In this document: in pieces, positions 34,466 to 45,861 of the stretch
How positions within the stretch are numbered: the stretch's first letter is position 1
Layout: the number at the start of each line of letters is the position of its first letter
DNA from: Triglochin maritima
Lineage: Eukaryota; Streptophyta; Magnoliopsida; Alismatales; Juncaginaceae
Assembly: GCA_963682175.1 (NCBI GenBank)
Contig: OY821784.1
Coordinates: 28,129,621-28,193,620, forward strand
DNA length: 64,000 nt
Direction of reading: 5' to 3'
Made by a program: the position numbers and the translations under genes
Notes under the pieces: model-generated
Database searches by the model: none
Seen by the model: the letters and a program-made list of their open reading frames with translations, nothing else
What the model was told of the DNA's origin: nothing

Positions 34466-35339
34466 ATCAAACTAGAAAACCTTTAAAATTTACCACTTTG
34501 ATTATTGAACTTAAAATCCCACCACTTCAAATCTCCACCAATCACAACAAAATGCAACAAAACAATAATCCACAAACAAAACAAAGCCAAAACACTTCTT
34601 GGGTCAAACCAACACCAATCAAACAAAAAAAGTACATTTGACATTAAAACCTCATTTCCTCCAACTTAATCACCAAGCTAGAAAGCCATAAAATGTTACA
34701 CTTCTGAGTTTTGATTATCCAACTTCAAATCGCACCACTCCACATCTCCACTAATCACAACATGCAACAAAACATTAATCCACTGTGCGAAAACACATTC
34801 TTGGTCAAACCACCACCAATCAAGCACAATAGAAGATAATAAAACATAAAAACTCAATCCAAAAGTACAAATTTTAATTTTTCTCCACCAAATCCTACCA
34901 CTCCACATCTCAAACTCCACCAATCATTAAAACATGCAACAAAACAGTAACCCACAACCAAAACCAACCCAAAAATCATTTTGTGTAAAACCAACACCAA
35001 TCAAACACCTCTCATCTTCTATTGATTCCGTCCACCTCATCTTATATCTCGTATCTAATAATAAAATTAATCCATCTCACTACTCACGTCTCATACGCTT
35101 TTATATTCTAAACCAATTAAATCAAAACTTATTTTTTTATATAATCAAACCACATTCAAATTAATTACATGCAAATTCATTAGATTCATATTTATCTCAT
35201 TGAAATAAATTTACTAATCACAATAAAAATATCACACAATGAATCATACAAAATCAAATTAGCTAATAAAATTTAAGTAATAAATTAACAAATCTAATTA
35301 ACAAAATCTACCAAAACCACATTCTAATTTAATAACTCT
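34466..35339. other. AT-rich DNA with a degenerate tandem repeat
   Basis: No genes. At 34514-35010 a unit of about 190-210 bp containing CCACCAATCA, CATGCAACAAAACA and ACCAACACCAATCAA-type words occurs three times with 75-85% identity. Confidence 0.65.
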
Positions 35340-35937
35340 AATGAACTAAAAAAACTAATTAACCTATTGTAAATAGAAAAAAATAAAAGACGTGGAGGTG
35401 GGTGGTGGTGGTGGAGGTGGGTGGAGGTAGTGGAGATGGAGGTGGGGCGAGTGGAGGTGGACGAGGTCTAGGTAGGTGGTGGGGGTTTGGTGGTGATGGG
35501 TGGTTTGGTGGTGGTGATCGGCGAAGGGACAATGGTGGTTGTCGGTGGGCGGTGGTCAAGGATAGGATTGGTGGTGGTCAGTGGGTGGGGTGGAGGCAGT
35601 TTGGGATGGAGGTTGCGAATGGAAACACTCATCGACTGCGAGGGAGGCGACGAGGGAAGCAGCGACAACGAGGTAGGTAGGAAGGTGACAACATCGTGGG
35701 AGGCGGTGTCGCGAGGGGGCAGCATTGACAGGACAGAACATATCCATTGGTGTAGGTTTCTGGTTTGACGAAGACAACGAAAACAACAGCCAATGGGAGA
35801 TATCCGTCACTGATAGTAAGTTCCTTCGTCGATGTATCGTACCACTGATAGATAACCTTCGCCGTCTGTGTATATATAGCTACTCCGATGGATGTCTATC
35901 CGTCGGTGAAGCTTGTTTTTCTAATAATGTAGGATCA
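35340..35937. mobile_element. CACTA end fragment with CGTCGGTG-type repeats (CACTA-2 family)
   Basis: A GGTGG-rich stretch (35395-35520) is followed by words ATCCGTCGGTGAAG, CCGATGGAT and ACTGATAGATA in both orientations. It ends GCTTGTTTTTCTAATAATG, whose reverse complement resembles the CACTA-2 left end (CACTACTAGGAAAACAAG). It is probably the worn right end of a CACTA-2 relative. The glycine-rich open frames in the GGTGG stretch are compositional. Confidence 0.55.
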
Positions 35938-37335
35938 AACACTAATAAAGAGGAGGTGGATGGACTTTAATGCAATTATCTCTAATAATGTGAAATTAAA
36001 ACTATAAGTTGGAGAATTGAAAACCCAAGATAACTTTGACGATATTTGTAGAGGTTCAATCAAAACCATCGTTATCTAATCCTCTCCCCGAGTTCCGATC
36101 AATCCTCCCATCCCTACTCTAGTATTCACTAATCTCTTTGTTATGGGTCAAAGATAAAGCCTCTACAATCTAAGCCTTATGAACACCCTTGTCGTGCTCA
36201 ATCCGCCTCTTAGAACCCAAGAGGGAACTTCCTCAAAGCTTTCCAATACTTGAAATTGATTGAAGGTTGTTGAACTCTCACTTGAATACACTAAAAAGGA
36301 TTTTAATTGGGCTTGAAGTGAATTGAATGAATTTTGAGAAGAGTTGGAGCTTTGAAGACTTGAACTATGAGAGCACAAAGAGCAGTATTGGTTAGAGTAG
36401 ATTAAGTGTATTTTTGTGTCTCTTAGAGGGGGATTTTATAGGCTTCAAAGCAAATAAAGTAGTTTAGCAGAGTTGGTGAGATTTTAACCAACGAGAGATA
36501 AGATGTGACTTAAGCTTGGGTAGAAATTTGCATAGGTTCGATCGACCGTTTGGAAATGGTAGTCCGAAATGTAAAGGCTAACTTGGTCAAAATACGAGGC
36601 TCAGTTAACCGAACAAAGGTTGGATAACTGATCAACAACTTCGAGTAACTCTTTTTAATTTCAAGCAAATAAATTTGGTTGACCAAAAGGGATTTGGTCA
36701 TCCGTGCAAGATAGACAGTAAAGATTTGGTCAGGCTCTCTCTTAAGAGTTCCGGTAGATCGAAGTCAACGGATGAAAATCAAATATCAGTTGAGAATCTA
36801 ACAACTATATTGACACGTGCAAAGTGTCATTACGCGCTAGCAACCGACAGGAGAAATGGTCATCCGTCTACAGATCTGTAGCCCGAAATGTGGTGAGTTT
36901 TCAATGAATGTCCTTGAAAATACAAGATAAGTCAATTCATAATTCTCAATAGATATTTGAACAGTAGGCCAATGAGAGCAAGACACATAGGATTTGATCG
37001 TTAGAAAACACGGATGACCGAAATGTGTTTGGTTGTCCAAACTGGTAATTCAAGTCAGGGTTGGATGATATTTTCAAAAGGATTTTGGTAGACCGAAAGG
37101 TATGTTGACCGATCCAAATGGATTTTGTTTTGGTGCATCAAGTGTACATTTGATCCTAAGACTCAAGTAAAAATAAAAATTACATTCTTCTGTTTGAGTT
37201 TTAATTACAAGTCTTGAGTCTTGATCTTGAAGTTGACTAGTTCTTCAATTTGAGCACCTACAATATTAAGGTTATACCATATATATGCAATTTGACAATA
37301 TGATCTATATGATGTGTTAATTGGTTGTTAAACAT
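35938..37335 (-). repeat. Copia-3 LTR (reverse orientation), first copy
   Basis: Aligns along its length with 58085-59681. Shared words include GATCAATCCTCC, GAGAGCACAA, GATGTGACTTAAGCTTGG and CATCAAGTGTACATTTGATCCTA. On the minus strand it runs from about 37335 to 35938. It holds degenerate CGGTNNACCG palindromes at 36538-37110. A TATA-like box on the minus strand lies near 36435 (TATAAAATC). Confidence 0.75.
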
Positions 37336-37525
37336 CAAAAATAAGATTAATGAGGCCGAAAAGCCAACAATGGTTGCATATTGAGATTGATCTTCTCCAA
37401 TTTCACAATTTTTAGGAAACTCATTTTCTAAAAATGTGACATCACATGATTCAATATCAATTATACACCCACTTTCTTGTTCACCTATAAATACATATCC
37501 TTTTGAATGGATAATTTTATTCAGC
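37336..37525 (-). pseudogene. Copia-3 pol fragment
   Basis: The minus strand reads [30 protein letters not shown], a stretch just after the integrase core of copia proteins (compare [27 protein letters not shown] in Copia-1). It is followed directly by the LTR, so everything from RT onward is deleted. Confidence 0.8.
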
Positions 37526-37540
37526 AATAATAACGAGAGT

Positions 37541-38238
37541 GAAAAATAAATCTCCCAATTGTCTTAATGTTCATTTTAAATATCTGCTACAAGTTTGAGA
37601 GGCAAATTTTCATATGACAACTTCGTCATTGCTCTTCATTTTTATCCCTTTGTCTCAATAAGTTTTCTACCCAAACAAAGAAACCTAATTTTTAAGTTCT
37701 TAGCATCAAAAGAGAAATCCTAAACTCTACTCTCTTACAAGTTACAAGCCAACAAACTCAATTAGATAAAATTGTATCACTCAGTCTGTTTAACCCACAA
37801 CCCGCCCTGCCTAATCCACCCTTAAGTGGGGGTGGGTAGAGGTAAAAAAAAAGCCACCCTGCCCCACCCCACCAACATTGGGGGTGCATAGCGGTGGAGG
37901 GGAAACCCGTCCCACCCCCACCCTATTTGCAGTCCTAATGAAACATGATTATGGAAAGGAGCAAAGGGCATCTAATAACATAAAGTAAATGAATTAACAA
38001 ATTCACAATCACGAAAAAAAATACAAACATGCTAAATACACATGATTTAAAGAAAATGATTAAATTAGCAAACAATCACCAAAAAAGTATCCTACAAAAT
38101 TCCACTAACGAGTTAGTACAAGTTCCCCAAATATTACAATGGTAGGGATGGTCATCAAAATGAAGAGTTATTGTCAGTATACTACTTGAACGTGAAAGTT
38201 GGAACCAAAAGCCCCATCTAAGAAACTTATATCATATA
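37541..38238. other. Intergenic DNA with a worn hAT-like MITE
   Basis: No genes seen. At about 37790-37937 a GC-rich palindromic stretch (CCCGCCCTGCC, GGGGGTGGGT, CCGTCCCACCCCCACCC) ends CTATTTGCAGTCCTA, whose reverse complement resembles the hAT terminus of the element at 53069. The left end is not recognisable. Confidence 0.5.
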
Positions 38239-38734
38239 TGTTAGAACCCTAAACCCATTAGGGTACTAATGGGGGATTAGGAGGAGATTAGAAGAGTGCT
38301 TTGCATGGGAAGTTGAAGGAGATGAGGTGATGGGGGAGTAGAGTAGGAGCTGGGTACTGTGGACGTGGAGAGATTTCTGTTGGGTTGGGTTTTTAAAGCA
38401 AAACGTTCTCTCTCTCTCCTTCCTTAGTGCAACCATCTCCCTCTCTCACTTCTTCTTCTTCTTTTCCCGGTGATCCAGAGGTCGTGGGGGTTGCTCCGGT
38501 GTGTGGAGGCGTGTTGGGAGCAGCGGAGGCGCGGGATCAGAAGTTGCGGTCACGGGTGACGTCGAGCGACTCTGGTGTTCTTCGTCGTTCTTCACGAAGA
38601 GGTATGCTGGCTTCTAGTATGTTTTTGTTGTTCCCCACGTTGGTGGGATGTTTGGGTCAGTCGTGGGAGGTCGGAGACCTCGCCGGCGACGAGAAACGGC
38701 GTAAAATCTTCGGCTGGTGCGGGGTTGTTGTCGA

Positions 38735-39215
38735 CCAACGGTCGACCGGTGCCTTCGGGCGGTCGACCGGTTTAGTGTTTTGCCCAACTTTAATCAACGT
38801 CGGTCGAACGATGCCATTGTGGCGGTCGACCGATTGCTTGTGTGCTGGTGAGTTGGGGCTTCCTCTTTGTTTTCGGTCGACCGTCACTTGGCGTGGGTTC
38901 TACCGGAACTTAAGTGTACTGGATTATTTATGCTTGTTAGGTCGACCGTTATATGACGTAGAAATACTAGGATGACCCTGTTAGTTTTCGGTCGACCGAG
39001 ACAGGGGTCTCGGTCGACCGACAGATTTGATTTTGATATTGACCAGACTCCGGATTTTGACCTCATTTCGGTCGACCGGTTTTAGACTTTCGGTAGACCG
39101 TTGGGACTTATGTTTCGCGCAAATAGTTCGACCGTTACAGACTTTCGGTCGACCGATTACCTTGAGGAAACGGTCGACCGAGTTGACTCTTTCGGTCGAC
39201 CGTTTTGCACAGGAC
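38735..39215. repeat. CGGTCGACCG palindrome cluster in the Tekay-1 LTR
   Basis: About 14 copies in 480 bp, most exactly CGGTCGACCG, with spacing from about 12 to 60 bp and unrelated DNA between. The first five recur in the truncated 3' LTR (52405-52575). Confidence 0.92.
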
Positions 39216-39510
39216 AGAATTCCAGGTTCTACTTAGGATGGCAACTCTGTCCACGGAAACCCGTGTCCTCGCCTTGTGCGTGAGCCGGGAGGTGACGGTG
39301 GGCGCGTTACGCGTGCCCACCCAGGGACCGCCGTGTGGAAGAGTGTGGGTGTCCGGGACGCGTCACCTCCATGCTTGGATCGTGACTAATTTGACGGATT
39401 GTTTGGACTCATTGTAGAGTAGCAGACCTGAGGGATCGTGGATCCCAATGCGTGTTGATGCATGGCTCGTGGAGCATGATGACCCAGCAGACTACGATCT
39501 GGACCCGTCC

Positions 39511-39690
39511 GATGTTGTGCCGGACGTTTGTTGTACCGCCGATGTTGTGCCGGCGATGCCGCCGAGGTTTGTGCCGGCGATGATGGTGCCGACGATGTTC
39601 CGGCTTGTGGTTGTGTTGTCCGATGTTGTGTCGGACGTATGTTGTACCGCCGATGTTGTGCCGGCGATGCCGCTGATGTTGTGCCAGCAG
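39511..39690. repeat. GATGTTGTGCCGG repeats
   Basis: A 52-bp segment (39511-39562) recurs at 39622-39673 with few changes. Shorter GCCGGCGATG words lie between. Confidence 0.85.
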
Positions 39691-40387
39691 TGATCCCCGA
39701 TTGGGCACCTATTCTGGGATGTTGACCGACCGGGCTACGGCTCCGTCGAAAGTGGTGTAGACTACGTGGTTCTTTGCACTGAAGTGCGGACGCTCCTCAC
39801 CGATCCCTTTGGCTCGAGTAGTCGCGTGTGGGGGGACGCATCGCGTACTGTCCGTAAGATCGTATGTGCCTACGGTAGGTTTCCGAGGGAGACCCGTTGT
39901 TGTTGTTGCTGGACTGATGTCCTTGTGGACCCTGTTGAGGGTCGTTGTTGTTGGACTGAGGTCACGTTTACCCTGTTGAGGGACTTGATGCATTGCAGAT
40001 GTGACATGACATGCTAGTAGTATGATAGGTTCATTTAGCGTACTATTGCATGCATATAGGTGAGCTTGGCATACGGGGTTTCCTAATGGGAAACTTAGGC
40101 ATCATTGTTTGATTCATGTTTCAGGACCGCTGTAGGTTCTGTCGGGTGGTGACAGCGGGCGCACACATTTTGGGGCCAGGATCCTCATCGAAATCTTCGA
40201 AGTCGTCGTGATTGATTTACCTATCCTTTCATTGTTTTGTCGTAATCACATCTTTTGACAACTATGTTGTGTTATTGATGCACCGACTGTTGATTTATTC
40301 GAGTAACATTCTCGTTGATGAGTTTATTCTGATATTCTCTTGATTGTTTAAATTTTTAAATTTTCCGCTGTTTCGGGATGTTACAAC

Positions 40388-40400
40388 TTCGTATCAGAGC
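40388..40400 (+). other. Tekay-1 primer binding site (tRNA-Met)
   Basis: TTCGTATCAGAGC follows the LTR by two bases and matches the plant site TTGGTATCAGAGC with one change. Confidence 0.8.
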
Positions 40401-40511
40401 GGCCGGTCCCTATGTGTGGCTCCCAAAGAAATCACCCCAATGTAGTTGTGTAGGTTGCACTTTACGTTTAGCATGCATTCATGGCTGATCTTGAGTTGTT
40501 TCTTTTGCCAA

Positions 40512-41345
40512 ATGCCCCCTAGACGCGTGAGGAGTTCTCCGCGTGGTCGCGATGCCAGTGACGTCACTGAGGGCGCCAACTGGGATAGGTTGAGCGAGTT
40601 CCTCGAGTGTCAGGCAGCGAGGGCAGAGCAGATAGGGACAGGTGCGGAGCATGATCACATCATGAGGCAGCACCCGCCTACTTTCGACGGTAGGAGTGAC
40701 CCTGAGGCTGCAGAGGACTGGGTCTTTAAGATCCAGAGGATTTTCCAGGCGATCGGCTGTTTACCGGAGCGGATGGTGAGCCTGGCCACCTATGTGCTGG
40801 ATGGAGAGGCAGCAAACTGGTGGAGGACCACATCTGCTGTGGTGTTCGCGGACCGAGTTGACGTGAGCTGGGAGAAATTCCTTGTGGAGTTCAACCAGCA
40901 GTTCTTCCCGCAGCACGTCATAGACAGGAAGAAGGAGGAGTTTTTGGCCCTCGAGCAGAAGGAGATGTCATTGGCTAATTACAACAGCAGGTTTAACACC
41001 CTTGAGCGTTATTGTTCTGAGACATATGTGACGCCGGAGCAGCGTGCATAGAAGTTCATCAAGGGGCTGAGGAAGCATCTCAGGTCGCATGTGATTACCA
41101 GCATGCCGCAGACCCTGGCGGATGCGGTGAAGTATGCGACTCTCATTGATCAGGACTACCAGGAGAATTACCAGGAGGCGCGGAAGCCACCAGTGAGCAC
41201 GGGAGGACGTGCAGTTGGACGTTCCACTGGGAACCCAAGCAATAGGCCCCGGGTTGATGGAGGAGGATCATGCCAGTCTGGTGCGTGTGGTACGTGTGGG
41301 AGATCTCATCCGGGTCAGGAGTGCCCCCGACGTACAGGTGCATGA
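40512..41345 (+). pseudogene. gag: Tekay-1 gag
   Basis: I choose ATG 40512 (MPPRRVRSS), a typical start for this clade. The capsid domain reads HPPTFDGRSDPEAAEDWVFKIQRIF, ATYVLDGEAANWWR, WEKFLVEFNQQFFP and KKEEFLALEQKEMSLANYNSRF. A TAG at 41049 interrupts it, then KFIKGLRKHLRSHV continues in the same frame. A TGA at 41343 replaces the first cysteine of the second zinc knuckle (the GCSPMGHFIRDC part follows). A further TAG lies at 41472. Three stops in one otherwise collinear frame show decay after insertion. Confidence 0.9.
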
Positions 41346-41537
41346 TTGGGATGCAGTCCGATGGGCCATTTCATCCGAGATTGCCCGAGCAGGCAGGGCG
41401 AGACGAGCCGGAGGCCAGGACCACCGGTCTCTGGGAGGAGCGGAGGCAGCAGGTCCATCGTTCCGCAGAGCTAGACCAGGAGAGCAGGTCAAGTCTTCAC
41501 TGTCCGGACTGAGGAGGCGAAGGACTCCAACACTGTT

Positions 41538-43082
41538 GTGGAAGGTACCCTTGTCAGTTCAGGTTTGGTTGCTCGTGTTTCATTTGATTGCGGCGCCACA
41601 CACTCCTTCATTTCGGAGAAGTTTGCTGGCAAGTTGGATCAGACCCCTGAGCTACTGACTGATTTGTTGGAAGTCAGTACGCCCATGGGTGAGGTGGGCA
41701 CTGTGGGGAGCTTTCTCCCCGGCACCGCAGTTGTTTCGGGAGACCATGATTTTCCGGCAAATTTGGTCTTACTACCGATGGAGGACTTCGACGTCATACT
41801 GGGGATGGACTGGCTATCACAGTACGATGTGCGAGTCTTTTGCCATGAGAAGAAGATCCTTATTCCGAGGCAGGACGTGCCTGATGTGTTGATCAGAGGG
41901 ACGAGGAGTTGTGGAGGTCGTCTGATTGTGTCTGCAGTTAAGGCACAGAGGCTGATACATCAGGGTTGTGGAGCGTTCGTGGCGACTTTGGTTGTTCCTG
42001 ATCCTGAGACGAGGAGGCTGGAGGATATAGAGGTCGTACAGGAGTTTCCAGATGTGTTTCCTGCAGAGATTCACCGTTTACCGCCGCACCGAGAGATCGA
42101 GTTTGGCATTGAGTTGACGGCTGGCACGACACCCCAGTCGAAGGCACCGTATCGGATGGCACCTGCTGAGTTGATAGAGCTGAAAAAGCAGTTGCAGGAG
42201 TTGATGGACTCTCGGTTTATCCGACCGAGTGTCTCGCCGTGGGGAGCGCCTGTGTTGTTCGTGAAGAAGAAGGATGGGTCGTTGCGGATGTGCATCGACT
42301 ACAGTATGTTGAATAAGGTTACCGTCAGGAACCGATACCCTTTGCCCAGGATTGATGACCTGTTTGATCAGTTGCAGATGGCGAGAGTGTTCTCAATGAT
42401 TGATCTGCGCTCAGGTTATCACCAGTTGCGGATCAGAGAGGCAGATGTTCAGAAGACAGCCTTCAGGAGACGATACGGGCACTACGAGTTCTTGGTGATG
42501 CCGTTTGGATTGACGAATGCACCTGCAGCATTCATGGACTTGATGAATAGGACATTTCAGCCGTACCTTGACAGATTTGTAGTGGTGTTTGTGGATGACA
42601 TCTTGGTGTACTCGCCGGACAGGGAGCAACACTGGGAGCACCTGATGATTGGGCTTGGCATCTTGAGAGATCAGGAGTTGTATGCCAAGTACACGAAGTG
42701 TGAGTTTTGGTTAGATCAGGTGGCATTTCTGGGGCATATTGTGTCACCAGATGGGATTTCAGTGGATCCGGCGAAGGTTGAGGTTTTGACTCAGTGGAGA
42801 GCCCCGACGAGCGTGACAGAGATCAGGAGCTTCGTGGGACTTGCTGGGTATTACAGACGGTTCATTCAGGACTTCTCCAGACTTGCTTCGCCGCTGACGG
42901 CGTTGACGCAGAAGGGCGTCAAGTTCGTTTGGTCCCAGAAGTGTGAGGACAGTTTCCAGGAGCTGAAAAGGCGACTGACGACAGCGCCGATTCTGACACT
43001 ACCGAGTGGCAGCAGAGGCTACGTGATTTACAGTGATGCGTCAGGGGTTGGCTGGTCTGTTACAGTTGGCGGCCAGAGATGA
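41538..43082 (+). pseudogene. pol: Tekay-1 protease, reverse transcriptase and start of RNase H
   Basis: The same frame as gag. Protease: [16 protein letters not shown] with [74 protein letters not shown], and the active site [12 protein letters not shown]. RNase H begins with [19 protein letters not shown], then at about 43050 the sequence jumps with a frame change to LQLAARDES, near the end of the RNase H/integrase junction. Roughly 170 codons are missing. RT itself is intact as a frame. Confidence 0.92.
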
Positions 43083-44270
43083 ATCAGACTTCAGTGTGGG
43101 GGTTGATGGTGGTCTGAGGTTCAGGAGTCGGATCTAGGTGTCGAAGGTTGATGGGCTGAGAGATGACATCATGGAGGAGGCACACCGAGCGAGATATACC
43201 ATCTACCCAGGGAGTACGAAGATGTATAAGGACCTGCAGTGGAACTTCTGGTGGAAGGGCATGAAGAGAGATATTGCGGAGTTCGTGAGCCGGTGCTTAG
43301 TCTGTCAGCAGGTGAAGATTGAGCATCAGCGACCAGCGGGACCGATGCAGTGTATAGAGCTTCCAGAGTGGAAGTGGGAGCACGTGACAATGGACTTTGT
43401 CACGGGGCTGCCGAAGACGAGGAGATTCCACGACGCGATTTGGGTGATAGTCGATCGACTGACCAAGTCGGCGCACTTCTTAGCGATCAGGACCACATTG
43501 CCTCTGGAGGGTCTAGCTAAGTTGTACGTGGAGGAGATAGTCAGGCTGCACGGAGTACCAGTGAGCATCATCTCTGATCGAGATCCCAGATTTACGTCCA
43601 GGTTTTGGGGGAGTCTGCAGCAGGCCTTGGGGACACGACTGAGATTCAGTACAACGTTTCACCCGCAGACAGATGGTCAGTCAGAGAGGACGATCCAGAC
43701 CCTGGAGGATATGCTGAGAGCATGTACATTGGATTGGTCAGGACACTGGGATGAGCACCTGCCGCTGATAGAGTTCGCCTACAACAACAACTACCATGCG
43801 AGTATTGGGATGGCACCGTACGAGGCCTTGTACGGGAGGTCTTGCAGATCACCGGTATGCTGGAGTAATGTGGGCGAGAGGCAGTTGGTAGGGCCAGAGC
43901 TCGTGCAGATGTATGCAAAGAAGGTGGATGTGATCCGAAGTAGATTGGTGACGGCACAGAGCAGGCAGAAGAGTTATGCCGACAGACGCAGACGGGCGTT
44001 GAGCTTTGAGGTTGGTGACCATGTGTTTCTGAAGATCTCCCCAGCTCGGGGAGTGATGAGGTTTGGGAAGAAGGGGAAGCTCAGTCCGAGGTATGTCGGA
44101 CAATTTGAGATCCTAGACTGAGTCGGAGAGGTTGCTTACAGGATTGCATTGCCACCGCAATTTTCGGGTCTTCACAACGTCTTCCATGTATCGATGCTGA
44201 GGAAGTACATTGCAGATCCAGCCTACGTGATTGAAATTGCAGTACCAGAGATACAGCAGGACTTGTCACT
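43083..44270 (+). pseudogene. pol: Tekay-1 integrase, part before the Athila-N insertion
   Basis: One frame shifted from RT. The zinc region reads AHRARYTIYPGSTKM ... CLVCQQVK; the histidine usual before PGSTKM is tyrosine (C-to-T). The core has TMDFVTGLPK, ISDRDPRFTSRFW and PQTDGQSERTIQTLEDMLRA with all three acidic residues. The C-terminal GPY/F-like part continues (VGDHVFLKISP, GKLSPRYVGQFEIL), a TGA at 44119 interrupts, then AYRIALPPQFSGLHNVFHVSMLRKY follows. It stops at the Athila-N target site at codons for QDLSL. Confidence 0.92.
44266..44270. other. Athila-N target-site duplication, left copy
   Basis: TCACT here and at 51687-51691 flank the two LTRs exactly. Confidence 0.95.
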
Positions 44271-45837
44271 TGATTGACATCATTTCATGCTCATATTTGT
44301 ATCTTATATCCATTATCTTACACCTAAGCAATGCTACGTGATGAGTTTTATGTTTAGTTTTCAGGAATAAAGAGGTTTGAAGAGAAGAGCCATGAAAGGA
44401 CCCAAAAGCTGGGAAAAAGGACTGAATGGTGAGATCTAGGGACCAAGATGCAAGGGAGAAGGACCTGAATGTAAGACGGAAGGACCTAAGAGCAAAACAG
44501 AATACTCCACACCATCATGGGGAGTATTTTACCAATTCTATTCGGTCGGAGCTCCAACAAGTCGAGTAACCGCATCAAAGACCAACAATACCCGAAAGCA
44601 AAGCCCACAACAAATTCCAACACGATCCGACAATTTTGGACCGCCAATTGGCGGTCTTGGACCGCTAATTGGCGGTCCATATTGCTCAGGATCCGTCGAA
44701 ATTTCTCCTGGACTTGTATTAATGTTCGTTTAGGCTATTTTTGGTATTGGTTTAGTCCCACATCGGGGGATTGTCCCCGATTAGCTTTTTCCATGCTTAT
44801 AAATAGAACTTTTCACCTTCCATTGTAATCACCCATTGCTTGGTGGCATTCTCTCTACTAAGGAGTGAGCCTTGAAGCAAAAACTCAAGGTGGAGAAGAA
44901 TGCTACCTTCAATGTGAGTCATTTGTTAATAAAATAATTCTTCTAGTTTCTTTTAATCTTGTCTTTTAATTTGTGCATGTTTGTTTAGTCTTTCCTTTCC
45001 TTTTATGTTTCTTTAATGCTTCTTGCCTTCTTAGTTAACTTTCATTTCAGTATTATGCTTTCTTTTGCTAGTATAGTTAGTGTAATGAGTAGTGAGTAGT
45101 TCCATCCCCATTTGGGGGGTGGAGAAATATGTGATATAATTATGTAGTGTATTAAGTGTGTGTTATTTTTATCCCTTGAGCTTTATATGATTTCCATAAC
45201 CATCTAATGGGTCTCCACTCTTATCTTTGATATGCTAATGCTCTTGAATGAAGCTTAGCTTATGCTTTGATTAGTGGACCTATTTTATGGGGAATGATAA
45301 GGTTAGGATATGGATGAAGTTAATATTGGAAACACAAGTTGTAGTGTACGAGCTCTTGTTGCCTTTACCTTAGCTAATGTCTTGTATGTTTTAATGATGT
45401 AGTCTTATCTTAATTCATGTGGAGGCATAGTAGGGTATAGTCTTTATACTTGAGTTCATGTAGCTTCATTCCAATTATTGTCTTGTATGTTTTAATGATG
45501 TAGTCTTATCTTAATTCATGTAGAGGCAAAGTTGGATGTAGTTTTATGATTTCATGCACTACATGTTGTCAGGAGCTTAATGAACACACACACACTTCTT
45601 TATGTTCACATTATTTCTCTACCCCCTTTGGGGTTTAGTTTTATTGCTTATCTTCATTTCCTTTTGCATTCTAGTTTAGCATTGTAGTGTAGTTTAGTGT
45701 AACCAACCTTTCTTCCCTTTCTTTACCTCTCGCCTTCACACAAACCAAGTGTCGACACACCTCCCAGTGGACGACCCGTATTTGCCACCGCTTCAACGCG
45801 GCCGTGCACTTGCGGTTAAATATAAAACGATCAATCA
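44271..45837 (+). repeat. Athila-N 5' LTR
   Basis: Starts TGATTGACATCA and ends GATCAATCA, with 7-bp terminal inverted repeats. U3 has two palindromes (44638-44656 and 44659-44678) and a GGGGATTGTCCCC palindrome near 44766. TATA box TTATAAATAG lies at 44797-44806, so R starts near 44830. Confidence 0.95.
44797..44806 (+). promoter_or_regulatory. TATA box of the Athila-N 5' LTR
   Basis: TTATAAATAG, conserved at about 50646 in the 3' LTR and 60219 in Athila-A. Confidence 0.7.
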
Positions 45838-45843
45838 AGTTTT

Positions 45844-45861
45844 TGGCGCCGTTGCCGGGGA
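45844..45861 (+). other. Athila-N primer binding site (tRNA-Asp)
   Basis: TGGCGCCGTTGCCGGGGA is a full-length match to the 3' end of plant tRNA-Asp, the primer of Athila-type gypsy elements. Confidence 0.92.

Larger units (their letters stand above)
38239..40385 (+). repeat. Tekay-1 5' LTR
   Basis: Starts TGTTAGAACCC and ends GGGATGTTACA before the primer binding site. The first 709 bp match 51890-52598. It contains a CT-rich region (38404-38465), the CGGTCGACCG cluster (38735-39215) and a repeat of the word GATGTTGTGCCGG (39511-39690). Open frames within it (38427-39020, 39448-40017) are chance frames in GC-rich DNA. Confidence 0.9.

Noticed and set aside
35402..35768. Glycine/valine-rich open frames on the plus strand and proline-rich ones on the minus strand
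   Set aside because: They come from a GGTGG-rich stretch within a CACTA end; no start context, domain or codon pattern supports a gene.
38427..38975. 182-codon open frame
   Set aside because: Lies wholly within the Tekay-1 LTR; its partial repeat at 52127-52606 is the 3' LTR.
38735..39215. CGGTCGACCG sites as plain drought-response (DRE) elements
   Set aside because: The DRE core is RCCGAC; only some sites contain ACCGAC, while the palindromic CGGTNNACCG form is what is kept.
41209..41658. 149-codon open frame overlapping Tekay-1 gag
   Set aside because: A shadow of the Gag-protease frame; the real frame shows zinc-knuckle and protease motifs.
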